Positions 1 through 5,263 of a stretch of 12,565 nucleotides of DNA are shown here, piece after piece (position 1 is the stretch's first letter; each line of letters begins with the position of its first letter). The notes beneath the pieces were generated by a model. The model made no database searches, was not told the origin of the DNA, and saw only the letters and a program-made list of their open reading frames with translations. The translations under genes and the position numbers were made by a program. Origin of the DNA: an uncultured Lachnospiraceae bacterium (GTDB taxonomy: Bacteria; Bacillota; Clostridia; Lachnospirales; Lachnospiraceae); assembly GCA_947177925.1 (NCBI GenBank), contig CAMWWJ010000065.1:1-12565 (forward strand), in the 5' to 3' direction.

Positions 1-77
1 GCTCCATAAGAAGCAACGGCAGCTTCGTAATTTTTCGTAAATTTCGGTCTGCCTGGAATGAGAATTTTTTTAATCAT
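1..77 (-). CDS. Partial gene, N-terminus of a peptidase C26-like glutamine amidotransferase
   Basis: Only the first 25 codons are in the window; the gene runs leftward off the edge. The reverse-strand reading begins MIKKILIPGRPKFTKNYEAA. A short hydrophobic strand, then GRP and an NY(E)xAV helix, is the usual opening of gamma-glutamyl-GABA hydrolase-like proteins (class-I glutamine amidotransferase fold, peptidase C26), which cleave gamma-glutamyl amide bonds in the cytoplasm. The start is supported by an AGGA stretch about 11 bases upstream on the reverse strand. The catalytic Cys-His-Glu residues lie outside the window, so the family call rests on the N-terminal pattern only. That an open reading frame exists is more secure than its function. 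Confidence 0.5.
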   Translation of the reverse strand, partial: MIKKILIPGRPKFTKNYEAAVASYG

Positions 78-104
78 GTTTTTTTGATCCTGAGTTGTTA
101 AAAT

Positions 105-135
105 AATATATGGAAAAAGAAGAAAATTAGTACAA
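105..135 (-). promoter_or_regulatory. Weak candidate promoter for the leftward gene
   Basis: On the reverse strand TTGTAC (130-135) and TATATT (105-110) are separated by 19 bases, about 28 bases upstream of the leftward start codon. The spacer is longer than the preferred 17, so this is a weak sigma-A candidate. An alternative -10, TATTAT, overlaps it. Confidence 0.25.
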
Positions 136-154
136 TATTTTTTTAAAAGCATAG

Positions 155-236
155 GTAACAGTTTGGCATGCTATTCCGGCTCCCGCATCCGTCTATTCAA
201 AATCCATCCCATTTGAAAAGCTGGCTGAACCGTTAC
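155..236. repeat. Imperfect long inverted repeat enclosing a second hairpin (REP- or MITE-like)
   Basis: The arms are GTAACAGTTTGGC (155-167) and GCTGAACCGTTAC (224-236). They pair over 13 positions with one mismatch (A160 against C231) and two G-T wobbles. Just inside, GCT (170-172) can pair with AGC (219-221). Within the loop TTCAAA (196-201) pairs perfectly with TTTGAA (212-217). Neither strand has a T-run directly after the hairpin, so it is not a standard terminator. No second copy was seen in the window. It could be a small mobile or repetitive palindrome, or a structured RNA or DNA site; which of these cannot be decided here. Confidence 0.5.
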
Positions 237-256
237 AAAAATAGAGAAAAACATTG

Positions 257-292
257 GAAAAAACTTGCTGGAAATTGCATGAAAAAACTTGC
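257..292 (+). repeat. 12-base direct repeat overlapping a -35 box
   Basis: GAAAAAACTTGC occurs exactly at 257-268 and again at 281-292, with starts 24 bases apart. A shorter related piece, GGAAATTGC, lies between them. The second copy overlaps the -35 element TTGCAT (289-294) of the promoter for the downstream gene, which is where an operator would sit. It may also be chance in A-rich sequence. Confidence 0.35.
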
Positions 293-317
293 ATATAGAA
301 GTCATTTCTGCTATGAT
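289..317 (+). promoter_or_regulatory. Sigma-A type promoter for the FliD-like gene
   Basis: TTGCAT (289-294), a 17-base spacer and TATGAT (312-317) give a good sigma-A promoter. Transcription would begin near 323-325, leaving a leader of about 76 bases before the start at 400. No flagellar sigma-28 pattern was seen. Confidence 0.6.
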
Positions 318-361
318 GAGGGTAAGAATAAATGCTAATTTCTGGAGTGAAATAAAAAATA

Positions 362-391
362 GGCACGGATGCCAAAAGTAAATCAAAGGAG
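362..391 (+). promoter_or_regulatory. Possible CsrA-binding pair in the leader, second site over the Shine-Dalgarno
   Basis: A small hairpin, GGCACGGATGCC (362-373), presents GGA in its loop and reads CACGGATG, close to the CsrA consensus core (A-C-A-R-GGA-U-G). A second GGA (388-390) lies inside the ribosome site AAAGGAG (385-391), also followed by TG. The two GGA triplets are 21 bases apart, a spacing one CsrA dimer can bridge. The same ribosome site shows that ATG at 400 (8-base spacing) is the start rather than the upstream GTG at 391. The stem is only 3-4 base pairs, and no csrA gene is in view. Confidence 0.35.
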
Positions 392-399
392 TGAAGAGT

Positions 400-1614
400 A
401 TGAGTATGAATATTTCATTTAAAAGCGGTTATTCGTCTTTATTTTCCGGTATGACGACTGGCAGTTCTACAGGAAGTGCTTCCATGTCTAATCTGTTAGC
501 TGATTACACCAGTATTAAGAATGGCAGCTATGGAAAGCTTATGAAGAGTTATTATGGTTCAGTGAAGAATTCAAGTACAGCTTCTACCAGCACGAAAAAC
601 AGTTCAGGCAATATGCTTGACAGAATTCTGGAAGAGAAGAAGAATCCGAAGGTTTCCAAAGATGTGCAGAAGGCGAATGAGAAGTTGGTAACAGGGCTTT
701 CAACCATGAAGACTTCTGTTTCAGCATTACAGAATGACGCAACTTATACGGATACGAAAAATGGCCAGAGTGCAGCAGACAAGGTAGTCTCCGCAGTGAA
801 AGCTTATGTGTCGGATTATAATAATGTTGTCAATGCGGCAAAAGGTTCCACATTGACGAGCAAAACGGCATATGTGGCAAATATGATGAGCAGCACGACT
901 AAGAATGCGGATGCGCTTTCGGAAATCGGTATTACAATCGATTCGAGAGGGACGCTTGAGATTAATGAAGCTAAGCTGAGGGCAGCAGATATCTCTAAAG
1001 TGCAGGAACTGTTTTCAGCCAAAAATATTATGAGCTATGGTTCTATGATTTCATCACGCCTTCAGTTTGCAGGTGCTGCGGCCAGTACAAGTGCTGCTAC
1101 AGACAGTACGGGGACAAATAATACGGTGGCTTCCGGTGCGGCCGGCCTTAAGACAGACAGCAATGCGCTTGCATCTGATGAATTATATGCAAAGATAAAG
1201 GACTCGGACGGCAATGAGACAGATAAATATGATATTGACAAAATTTTTGCCACGGCAAAGAGCTTTGTAAGTAATTACAACAGTATGTTTGATAAAGCCG
1301 AATCCAGTTCAAATTCTGGAGTACTGGCAAATTTGTCTTACATCAGAGAAAAAACGGCACACAATGCGAATACACTTAAGCAATTTGGAATCAGTGTGGA
1401 CAACAAGGGCAGAATGAAGATTGATGAGGATACATTTAAAAAATCAGATATGTCCAAGGTACAGGAATTTTTCAAAGACTATGGTTCTTCTATTGCCACT
1501 AACGCATCTCTTGTAGATTATTATATGACTACGCAGGCGAATGCTACCAATGGTTATACATCTACTGGAGCATATAATGTACAGGGGAATTCCAATTATA
1601 CTGATATCATGTAA
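400..1614 (+). CDS. FliD-like protein with two tandem C-terminal-type repeats, function unassigned
   Basis: A 404-residue protein rich in Ser, Thr, Asn and Ala, without cysteine, signal peptide or obvious membrane segment. Residues 1-60 carry an SYGKLMKSYY segment. Two related blocks follow. Block A (about 125-207) contains AYVSDYNNVV, then ALSEIGITIDSRGTLEINEA and KVQELF. Block B (about 277-360) contains SFVSNYNSMF, then LKQFGISVDNKGRMKIDED and KVQEFF. This order (a YN helix, a GI-x-(I/V)-D-x-x-G beta turn, then a (V/A)QxxF helix) resembles the C-terminal region of the flagellar cap protein FliD, here present twice with a Thr/Ala-rich linker between. The coiled-coil ends and export features of a true FliD are not evident. 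No flagellar genes are nearby. It may be a flagellar or envelope-associated protein. The start is set by AAAGGAG at 385-391. The gene stands alone, with its own promoter and terminator. Confidence 0.75.
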   Translation: MSMNISFKSGYSSLFSGMTTGSSTGSASMSNLLADYTSIKNGSYGKLMKSYYGSVKNSSTASTSTKNSSGNMLDRILEEKKNPKVSKDVQKANEKLVTGLSTMKTSVSALQNDATYTDTKNGQSAADKVVSAVKAYVSDYNNVVNAAKGSTLTSKTAYVANMMSSTTKNADALSEIGITIDSRGTLEINEAKLRAADISKVQELFSAKNIMSYGSMISSRLQFAGAAASTSAATDSTGTNNTVASGAAGLKTDSNALASDELYAKIKDSDGNETDKYDIDKIFATAKSFVSNYNSMFDKAESSSNSGVLANLSYIREKTAHNANTLKQFGISVDNKGRMKIDEDTFKKSDMSKVQEFFKDYGSSIATNASLVDYYMTTQANATNGYTSTGAYNVQGNSNYTDIM

Positions 1615-1641
1615 TCTGTATAAGGAAAAAAGGAATATATA

Positions 1642-1694
1642 GGATGCGAATCGACCAGAGTTTCAATTGGGGATTCGCATCCCTTTTAATTTTT
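1642..1694 (+). terminator. Intrinsic terminator of the FliD-like gene
   Basis: An 11-base-pair perfect stem, GGATGCGAATC (1642-1652) with GATTCGCATCC (1672-1682), has a 19-base loop and is followed by a T-rich but interrupted tail (1684-1694). It lies 27 bases after the stop codon. Confidence 0.75.
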
Positions 1695-1717
1695 GGACGG
1701 CGAATAAAATTTAGCCC

Positions 1718-1746
1718 TTGACAGAATGGTAAAAAGACGATAAAAT
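1718..1746 (+). promoter_or_regulatory. Strong promoter for tRNA-Leu(CAG)
   Basis: Consensus TTGACA (1718-1723), a 17-base spacer and TAAAAT (1741-1746). Transcription would begin near 1753, about five bases before the tRNA. Confidence 0.8.
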
Positions 1747-1757
1747 AATTCTTGCAT

Positions 1758-1841
1758 GCAGGAATGGCGGAATTGGCAGACGCGCACGGTTCAGGTCCGT
1801 GTGGTAGCAATACCATGAGGGTTCAAGTCCCTTTTCCTGCA
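1758..1841 (+). tRNA. tRNA-Leu, anticodon CAG
   Basis: An 84-base class II tRNA. Acceptor arms GCAGGAA (1758-1764) and TTCCTGC (1834-1840) pair fully, with discriminator A at 1841. The D-arm is typical of leucine tRNAs. The anticodon stem CACGG/CCGTG (1785-1789, 1797-1801) encloses the loop TTCAGGT, giving CAG at 1792-1794, which reads CUG codons. A long variable arm (TGGTA-GCAA-TACCA) and the T-loop TTCAAGT follow. CCA is not encoded. A run of six T (1844-1849) directly after the gene may help end transcription. Confidence 0.96.
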
Positions 1842-1955
1842 TCTTTTTTATACCGCAAAATAAGGTGGTTTCTTTTCTTTGTTTGCAAGTTCTTTCAATT
1901 CGCTGTTTATTTTCATACTGCATCTTTCTAACGTATTTTTCTTTCAAACATCCTA

Positions 1956-1984
1956 TTGAAAAAATAATTGAGTTATTGTAGAAT
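1956..1984 (+). promoter_or_regulatory. Promoter for the TIR-domain gene
   Basis: TTGAAA (1956-1961), a 17-base spacer and TAGAAT (1979-1984). Transcription would start near 1991, giving a leader of about 44 bases. It suggests that the TIR gene is expressed independently of the tRNA upstream. Confidence 0.55.
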
Positions 1985-2034
1985 GAAAAAATAATATCAT
2001 ATTCGATTTCTTAAAGTACATAGGAGATAAAAAG

Positions 2035-2925
2035 ATGAAAGTATTTGTTAGTTGGTCAGGAGAATTAAGTAAAATGGTAGCGAAGGAATTAAGTGATTGG
2101 CTGCCTAGTATAATACAGTCTGTTGAAGTATTTTATTCACCTGAAGATATACAAAAAGGAGAAAACTGGGATTCACGACTTACAAAAGAGCTGGAAGATA
2201 GCAAGTATGGGATTGTTTGTTTAACCAAGGAAAATGTATTAGCGCCTTGGATCCATTTTGAAGCAGGTGCTTTGTCAAAGTCGTTAGATTCACGTACAAG
2301 TGCTTTGATGATTGATATTGTGACATCTGACATACAAGGCCCTTTGTCTCGCTTTCAGGCAACAAGGTGTGAAAAGGAAGATTTCTATCAGTTAGTATGT
2401 GATATTAATGAAGCATCAGAGAATCAAATTTCTGAAAAAGTATTAAAGAATTCTTTTGAAGCCATATGGGATAAGTTGAACGGAAATATACAAAGAATAA
2501 TTAAAGAAAGATCTAAAAATAGTATTAAAGAGAAAAATAAAGAGACCAACAAAGAAACGAATGGCATTTTAGAAGAACTCTTACAACTTTTAAGGAAGCA
2601 AGACGCAATTTTGAATAATCCGGAAAAACTTTTTCCAAAGGAATATTTTGAGTATTTAAATAAAGGATTTGGTGTAAGAAATAGTGGTTATGTAGAAAAA
2701 TATATTACTCAATTTTTTAATGATATTTTAAATAAAATGTATGTTAGCCTAGAGAACGTGGAGTATATTGCAAATTCTGATATGCTTTTGCAAATTGTTG
2801 AGTTCGCAATTGTTAACTATGGAAAACTTCGTTTGGATATACCTATGGGAATGTTAAATCGTATGTATAAAAGGATGAAAAGATATGATGCAGAAAATCA
2901 TAATGAAATAGAAAAGATGGAATGA
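2035..2925 (+). CDS. TIR-domain protein, probable NAD-hydrolysing immune effector
   Basis: A 296-residue cytosolic protein starting after AGGAG (2022-2026) with 8-base spacing. Residues 1 to about 145 form a TIR domain. The first strand and helix open KVFVSWSGE. A BB-loop-like SPEDIQKGENW lies at 35-45, a strand IVCLT at 60-64, and WIHFEAGAL at 72-80. In bacterial TIR enzymes a glutamate in this last helix cleaves NAD+; here W72 to E76 fit a WxxxE pattern, so E76 is the likely catalytic residue. Residues about 155-195 are charged and helical, perhaps coiled coil. Residues 200-285 form a mainly helical region that I do not recognise and that could sense a trigger or drive oligomerisation. No membrane segment is visible. 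The gene is AT-rich, especially its second half, and stands alone between two tRNA-Leu genes, which suggests acquisition. A defence role is inferred from the family; a non-defence signalling role is possible. Confidence 0.87.
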   Translation: MKVFVSWSGELSKMVAKELSDWLPSIIQSVEVFYSPEDIQKGENWDSRLTKELEDSKYGIVCLTKENVLAPWIHFEAGALSKSLDSRTSALMIDIVTSDIQGPLSRFQATRCEKEDFYQLVCDINEASENQISEKVLKNSFEAIWDKLNGNIQRIIKERSKNSIKEKNKETNKETNGILEELLQLLRKQDAILNNPEKLFPKEYFEYLNKGFGVRNSGYVEKYITQFFNDILNKMYVSLENVEYIANSDMLLQIVEFAIVNYGKLRLDIPMGMLNRMYKRMKRYDAENHNEIEKME

Positions 2926-3097
2926 GTTTTTCTATATGGAAAATTTTGATTTGATAGAGCGGATTTTATTTGAAGATATAAAGTTAGTTGCGGTAGGAAA
3001 ATGTGGAATGAATTATGATATGATATAATAGGATGTTTTCTGCGAAAGAAAATCAGATAAGATGTCTGGAAAATGAAAGATTTTCCAAAAAACCATA

Positions 3098-3125
3098 TTG
3101 ACAATTCAGGTTTTTGTGGTATACT
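3098..3125 (+). promoter_or_regulatory. Strong promoter for tRNA-Leu(AAG)
   Basis: Consensus TTGACA (3098-3103), a 16-base spacer and TATACT (3120-3125), with an upstream TG (3117-3118) forming an extended -10. Transcription would begin near 3132, about 39 bases before the tRNA. Confidence 0.8.
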
Positions 3126-3170
3126 AGTTTTTGTCGCAAATGCAAATTAAACAAAGCAAATTCGACATCA

Positions 3171-3254
3171 GCGGGAGTGCTGGAATTGGCAGACAGGCAA
3201 GACTAAGGATCTTGTGTCTGTATAGACGTGTGGGTTCAAGTCCCATCTCCCGCA
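3171..3254 (+). tRNA. tRNA-Leu, anticodon AAG
   Basis: An 84-base class II tRNA. Acceptor arms GCGGGAG (3171-3177) and CTCCCGC (3247-3253) pair fully, with discriminator A at 3254. The D-stem is CTG/CAG. The anticodon stem CAAGA/TCTTG (3198-3202, 3210-3214) encloses CTAAGGA, placing AAG at 3205-3207. The variable arm GTCT-GTAT-AGAC and T-loop TTCAAGT complete it. CCA is not encoded. A34 tRNAs other than tRNA-Arg(ACG) are uncommon in bacteria. If TadA deaminates A34 to inosine, this tRNA would read CUU, CUC and CUA; if not, mainly CUU. Confidence 0.95.
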
Positions 3255-3255
3255 T

Positions 3256-3291
3256 AAGCTCCCAGGAAAGAATTTCCCTGGGAGCTTTTTT
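3256..3291 (+). terminator. Intrinsic terminator of tRNA-Leu(AAG)
   Basis: A perfect 11-base-pair stem, AAGCTCCCAGG (3256-3266) with CCTGGGAGCTT (3277-3287), can gain three inner A-T pairs and is followed by six T (3286-3291). It starts two bases after the tRNA. Confidence 0.92.
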
Positions 3292-3377
3292 ATACTTTTA
3301 TGCAGCAGAAAATGCTTACCTTACAGATGGATCAAACAATTGCAAAACAGGAAAGAAATAAAAGCGGAGGAATAAGG

Positions 3378-4007
3378 ATGAAAAGGAAGATCGTCATTAC
3401 AGCAATGCTCTGTCTCGCATTGTTCTGCTTTGTTTCCTGCGGGAAAGACAAGCAGGACCAGGGCATAAGGGAAGAAGGCACCCAGCTCTCGGAAGCTGAT
3501 ATACAGCCTGAGGAGAAAGAAAAAGAGGAAGAAATTAATACTACAGAAACCAATACTATAGAAAACAATACTGCAAATAAGGATGACATCAAAGAACAGA
3601 TTCAGGATAAAGGGCAGCAAAAGGTTCACATCTATTATGGAAACGATAATGCAGACGGCATCATTTATAAAGAAGTTGCTTTGAATGAATTATCAGCCGA
3701 CGGGTTGATTGACGAGCTGGCAAAGGTAAATATCGTATCTTTGGATACAAAAGTAAGAGCCGTGTTCGTAGACGAAAAAAATGAAAAACTGCTGCATCTG
3801 GATATGTCCAAAGAATTTGGCGAATATGTGTCCATGATGGGCACGGCCGGCGAGTATATTGTCATGGGAGGAATCGTAGATACCTTTTTGGATGCCTATG
3901 ATTGTGAAAACATAAAAATTACCGTAGAAGGGAAAACTTTGGAAACAGGCCATACCACCTATGGCGGTGAGCTTCAGTTTTTTGAAGTCCAAAAGACAGA
4001 AGAGTAA
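3378..4007 (+). CDS. GerMN-domain lipoprotein
   Basis: A 209-residue exported protein. The start is chosen because GGAGG (3366-3370) sits 7 bases upstream and because the product then begins with a lipoprotein signal: a basic MKRK, a hydrophobic stretch to residue 18, and FVSC with C21 as the probable lipidated cysteine. The -3 residue is Phe, which is not the usual Leu. Residues 22-80 are an acidic, low-complexity linker rich in Glu, Asn and Thr. Residues about 82-203 form a GerMN domain: VHIYYGN at 83-89, LHLDMSKEFGEYVSMMG at 139-155, VDTFLDAYDCENIKITVEG at 167-185 and a terminal GHTTYGGELQFF. GerMN domains occur in the germination and sporulation protein GerM and other surface lipoproteins of Firmicutes. 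The job is probably at the cell surface, possibly linked to spore formation; a vegetative role is not excluded. No clear sigma-F, -E, -G or -A promoter was found upstream. Confidence 0.85.
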   Translation: MKRKIVITAMLCLALFCFVSCGKDKQDQGIREEGTQLSEADIQPEEKEKEEEINTTETNTIENNTANKDDIKEQIQDKGQQKVHIYYGNDNADGIIYKEVALNELSADGLIDELAKVNIVSLDTKVRAVFVDEKNEKLLHLDMSKEFGEYVSMMGTAGEYIVMGGIVDTFLDAYDCENIKITVEGKTLETGHTTYGGELQFFEVQKTEE

Positions 4008-4010
4008 TAA
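3982..4010 (+). promoter_or_regulatory. Candidate promoter at the end of the GerMN gene
   Basis: TTGAAG (3982-3987), a 17-base spacer and TAATAA (4005-4010). It overlaps the end of the GerMN reading frame. A transcript from here would run through the hairpin at 4033-4064 before reaching cidA. The -10 is imperfect, so this is tentative. Confidence 0.3.
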
Positions 4011-4032
4011 AATGTCAAAAAGCGGGTAAAAT

Positions 4033-4067
4033 AAACAGACTCTGAAGAGCATTCGGGTCTGTTTTTT
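4033..4067 (+). terminator. Intrinsic terminator between the GerMN gene and cidA
   Basis: AAACAGAC (4033-4040) pairs with GTCTGTTT (4057-4064), with extra inner pairing (C42-G55 region and GAA with TTC) and a run of six T (4062-4067). It ends only 25 bases before the cidA start. Confidence 0.85.
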
Positions 4068-4092
4068 ATGCCCTTGATAGGAGAGACGTGAT

Positions 4093-4479
4093 ATGAAGTA
4101 TATAAAGCAGTTTATGATTATTATTGGAATCAGCTTTTTAGGAGAGATACTGCACAGCCTGCTGCCGTTTCCGGTGCCGGCAAGTATATATGGGCTGCTG
4201 CTTTTATTCATGCTGCTGATTACAGGTTTGTTGAAGCTGGAGCAGATCGAGGGGGCAGCGGAATTTTTTCTGGCAATCATGCCACTTTTGTTTTTGTCCC
4301 CCAGCGTGGGTCTGATTACGGTGATGGATCAGGTAATGGGAGCATTTGTCCCTATTGTAGGAACGATTGTTCTGTCAACCATAGTGACCACTGTGATAAC
4401 CGGGGTGGTGACCCAGTGGGTGATAAAGCTGTTTTTGAAAAGGAAAAAGGCTTGTGATAAAGGAGAGAATGGAAAATGA
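4093..4479 (+). CDS. cidA: CidA/LrgA family holin-like membrane protein
   Basis: A 128-residue membrane protein with about four hydrophobic segments (near 6-23, 29-47, 57-76 and 87-113) and a basic C-terminal tail (KRKK). The family signature PFPVPASIYG (25-34) follows the first segment, and FLSPSVGLI lies at 67-75. AGGAGA (4079-4084) is 8 bases upstream of the start. The stop overlaps the start of lrgB (ATGA), so the two are probably translationally coupled and form one membrane complex. Members were first described as holin-like regulators of murein hydrolases. Later work in Bacillus and Streptococcus linked LrgAB-type pairs to pyruvate transport, and plant relatives move glycolate and glycerate. 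The substrate here is unknown, and CidA cannot be told from LrgA by sequence reading. Confidence 0.9.
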   Translation: MKYIKQFMIIIGISFLGEILHSLLPFPVPASIYGLLLLFMLLITGLLKLEQIEGAAEFFLAIMPLLFLSPSVGLITVMDQVMGAFVPIVGTIVLSTIVTTVITGVVTQWVIKLFLKRKKACDKGENGK

Positions 4480-5171
4480 ATGAATTATTGGCACAATGGA
4501 CTTATTCTGGCATGGCGCTTGGACTTGGAAGCTATTTTTTTGCCTTGTGGCTTCAGAAAAAATGCAGGCTTCCTATTTTAAATCCGCTTTTGATTTCTAC
4601 TATTCTCATTATTTTGTTTTTGCACGTATTTCAGGTGGATTATGAAACATTTGACAAAGGAGCGCAGTACATTACGTACTTTCTGACTCCGGCTACTATT
4701 TGTCTTGCGGTGCCTTTATATAAACAGTTTCAAGTATTGAAGAACAATGCCCTGGCAATTCTGGCAGGAGTGCTGGCGGGCTGTCTGTCTCATGGTCTTG
4801 TGATTGGAGGAATGGCGCTCCTTTGCAAAATGGAGCCTGTATTTATGATTTCACTGCTTCCAAAATCAATTACCACGGCAATTGCACTGGGAACCTGTGA
4901 GGAATTGGGCGGCATTTCAGGAATTACTATAGCAGGAACCCTTGTGGCAGGCCTGATGGGAGCTATATTTGGTCCGGTGCTGTTAAAATGGTTTCGGATT
5001 AAAGAACCGGTGGCGCAGGGAGTGTGCATAGGAACCGCATCTCATGCCATCGGCACCTCAAAAATGATTGAGGTTGGAGAAGTACAGGGTGCCATGAGCT
5101 CTCTTGCCATTGTGGTAAGCGGTCTGATAACCGTAGTGACTGCTCCTGTCTTTGCGGCTGTTTTTGCATAA
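4476..5171 (+). CDS. lrgB: LrgB/CidB family membrane protein
   Basis: A 231-residue multi-pass membrane protein with roughly six to seven hydrophobic segments. Conserved family stretches are visible: LTPATICLAVPLYKQ (70-84), LLPKSITTAIAL (127-138), EELGGISGITIAGT (142-155), GPVLL (166-170) and GTASHAIGTSK (186-196), followed by a hydrophobic C-terminus. AGGAG at 4461-4465 is 10 bases before the ATG, which overlaps the cidA stop. Length is normal for the family. It most likely works with the preceding protein as a two-part transporter or holin-like complex for small carboxylates such as pyruvate; that substrate is inferred from characterised relatives. No LytTR or LysR regulator gene, common beside such pairs, is in view. 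No clear terminator follows; the 92-base gap downstream is very AT-rich with only a weak TATAAA (5222-5227). Confidence 0.92.
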   Translation: MNELLAQWTYSGMALGLGSYFFALWLQKKCRLPILNPLLISTILIILFLHVFQVDYETFDKGAQYITYFLTPATICLAVPLYKQFQVLKNNALAILAGVLAGCLSHGLVIGGMALLCKMEPVFMISLLPKSITTAIALGTCEELGGISGITIAGTLVAGLMGAIFGPVLLKWFRIKEPVAQGVCIGTASHAIGTSKMIEVGEVQGAMSSLAIVVSGLITVVTAPVFAAVFA

Positions 5172-5263
5172 GGAAAAAATTTTTAAAAATAAAAAAGGAA
5201 TTATCGCTTTTTTATCGAATATATAAAAAGACGCGAAGAAAAACAGCATATAGAGGAAATGCC

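Larger units (their letters stand above)
78..399. other. Divergent intergenic region, about 320 bases
   Basis: This stretch separates the leftward gene (start at 77) from the rightward gene (start at 400). It holds a candidate leftward promoter, an 82-base inverted-repeat element (155-236), a 12-base direct repeat (257-292), a good rightward promoter (289-317) and a leader with a small hairpin (362-373). The reading frames that cross it on the reverse strand have no ribosome site or family resemblance and look like chance. Confidence 0.7.

Noticed and set aside
391..399. In-frame GTG at 391 as start of the FliD-like gene
   Set aside because: It overlaps the ribosome site AAAGGAG (385-391); the ATG at 400 has the right 8-base spacing.
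1711..1947. Reverse-strand open frame of 78 codons
   Set aside because: Much of it is the complement of tRNA-Leu(CAG), a known source of false proteins; no ribosome site.
2936..3028. Small open frame of 30 codons just after the TIR gene (starting MENFDLIERIL)
   Set aside because: No convincing ribosome site and no recognisable family; kept only as a possible remnant or partner to check by conservation.
3014..3029. TATGAT and extended -10 TGATATAAT as an extra promoter upstream of tRNA-Leu(AAG)
   Set aside because: No acceptable -35 at 16-18 bases; AT-rich sequence gives such matches by chance.
3067..3087. TGGAAAA/TTTTCCA hairpin as terminator of the TIR gene
   Set aside because: The stem is A/T-rich and is followed by A rather than T on the plus strand, with no T-run after it on the other strand either.
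1819..3244. Shared GGGTTCAAGTCCC at 1819-1831 and 3232-3244 as attachment sites of an integrated element
   Set aside because: Both copies are the T-arm of the two tRNAs, conserved for tRNA reasons; no longer flanking repeat and no integrase are present.
3131..3361. Forward open frame of 76 codons across tRNA-Leu(AAG) and its terminator
   Set aside because: It reads through a tRNA and an intrinsic terminator and has no ribosome site or family likeness.
3300..3377. N-terminal extension of the GerMN lipoprotein
   Set aside because: The extension would bury the signal peptide 26 residues inside; GGAGG supports the ATG at 3378.
3693..4280. Reverse-strand open frame of 195 codons
   Set aside because: It is antisense to the GerMN gene, its terminator and cidA, all of which are well supported.
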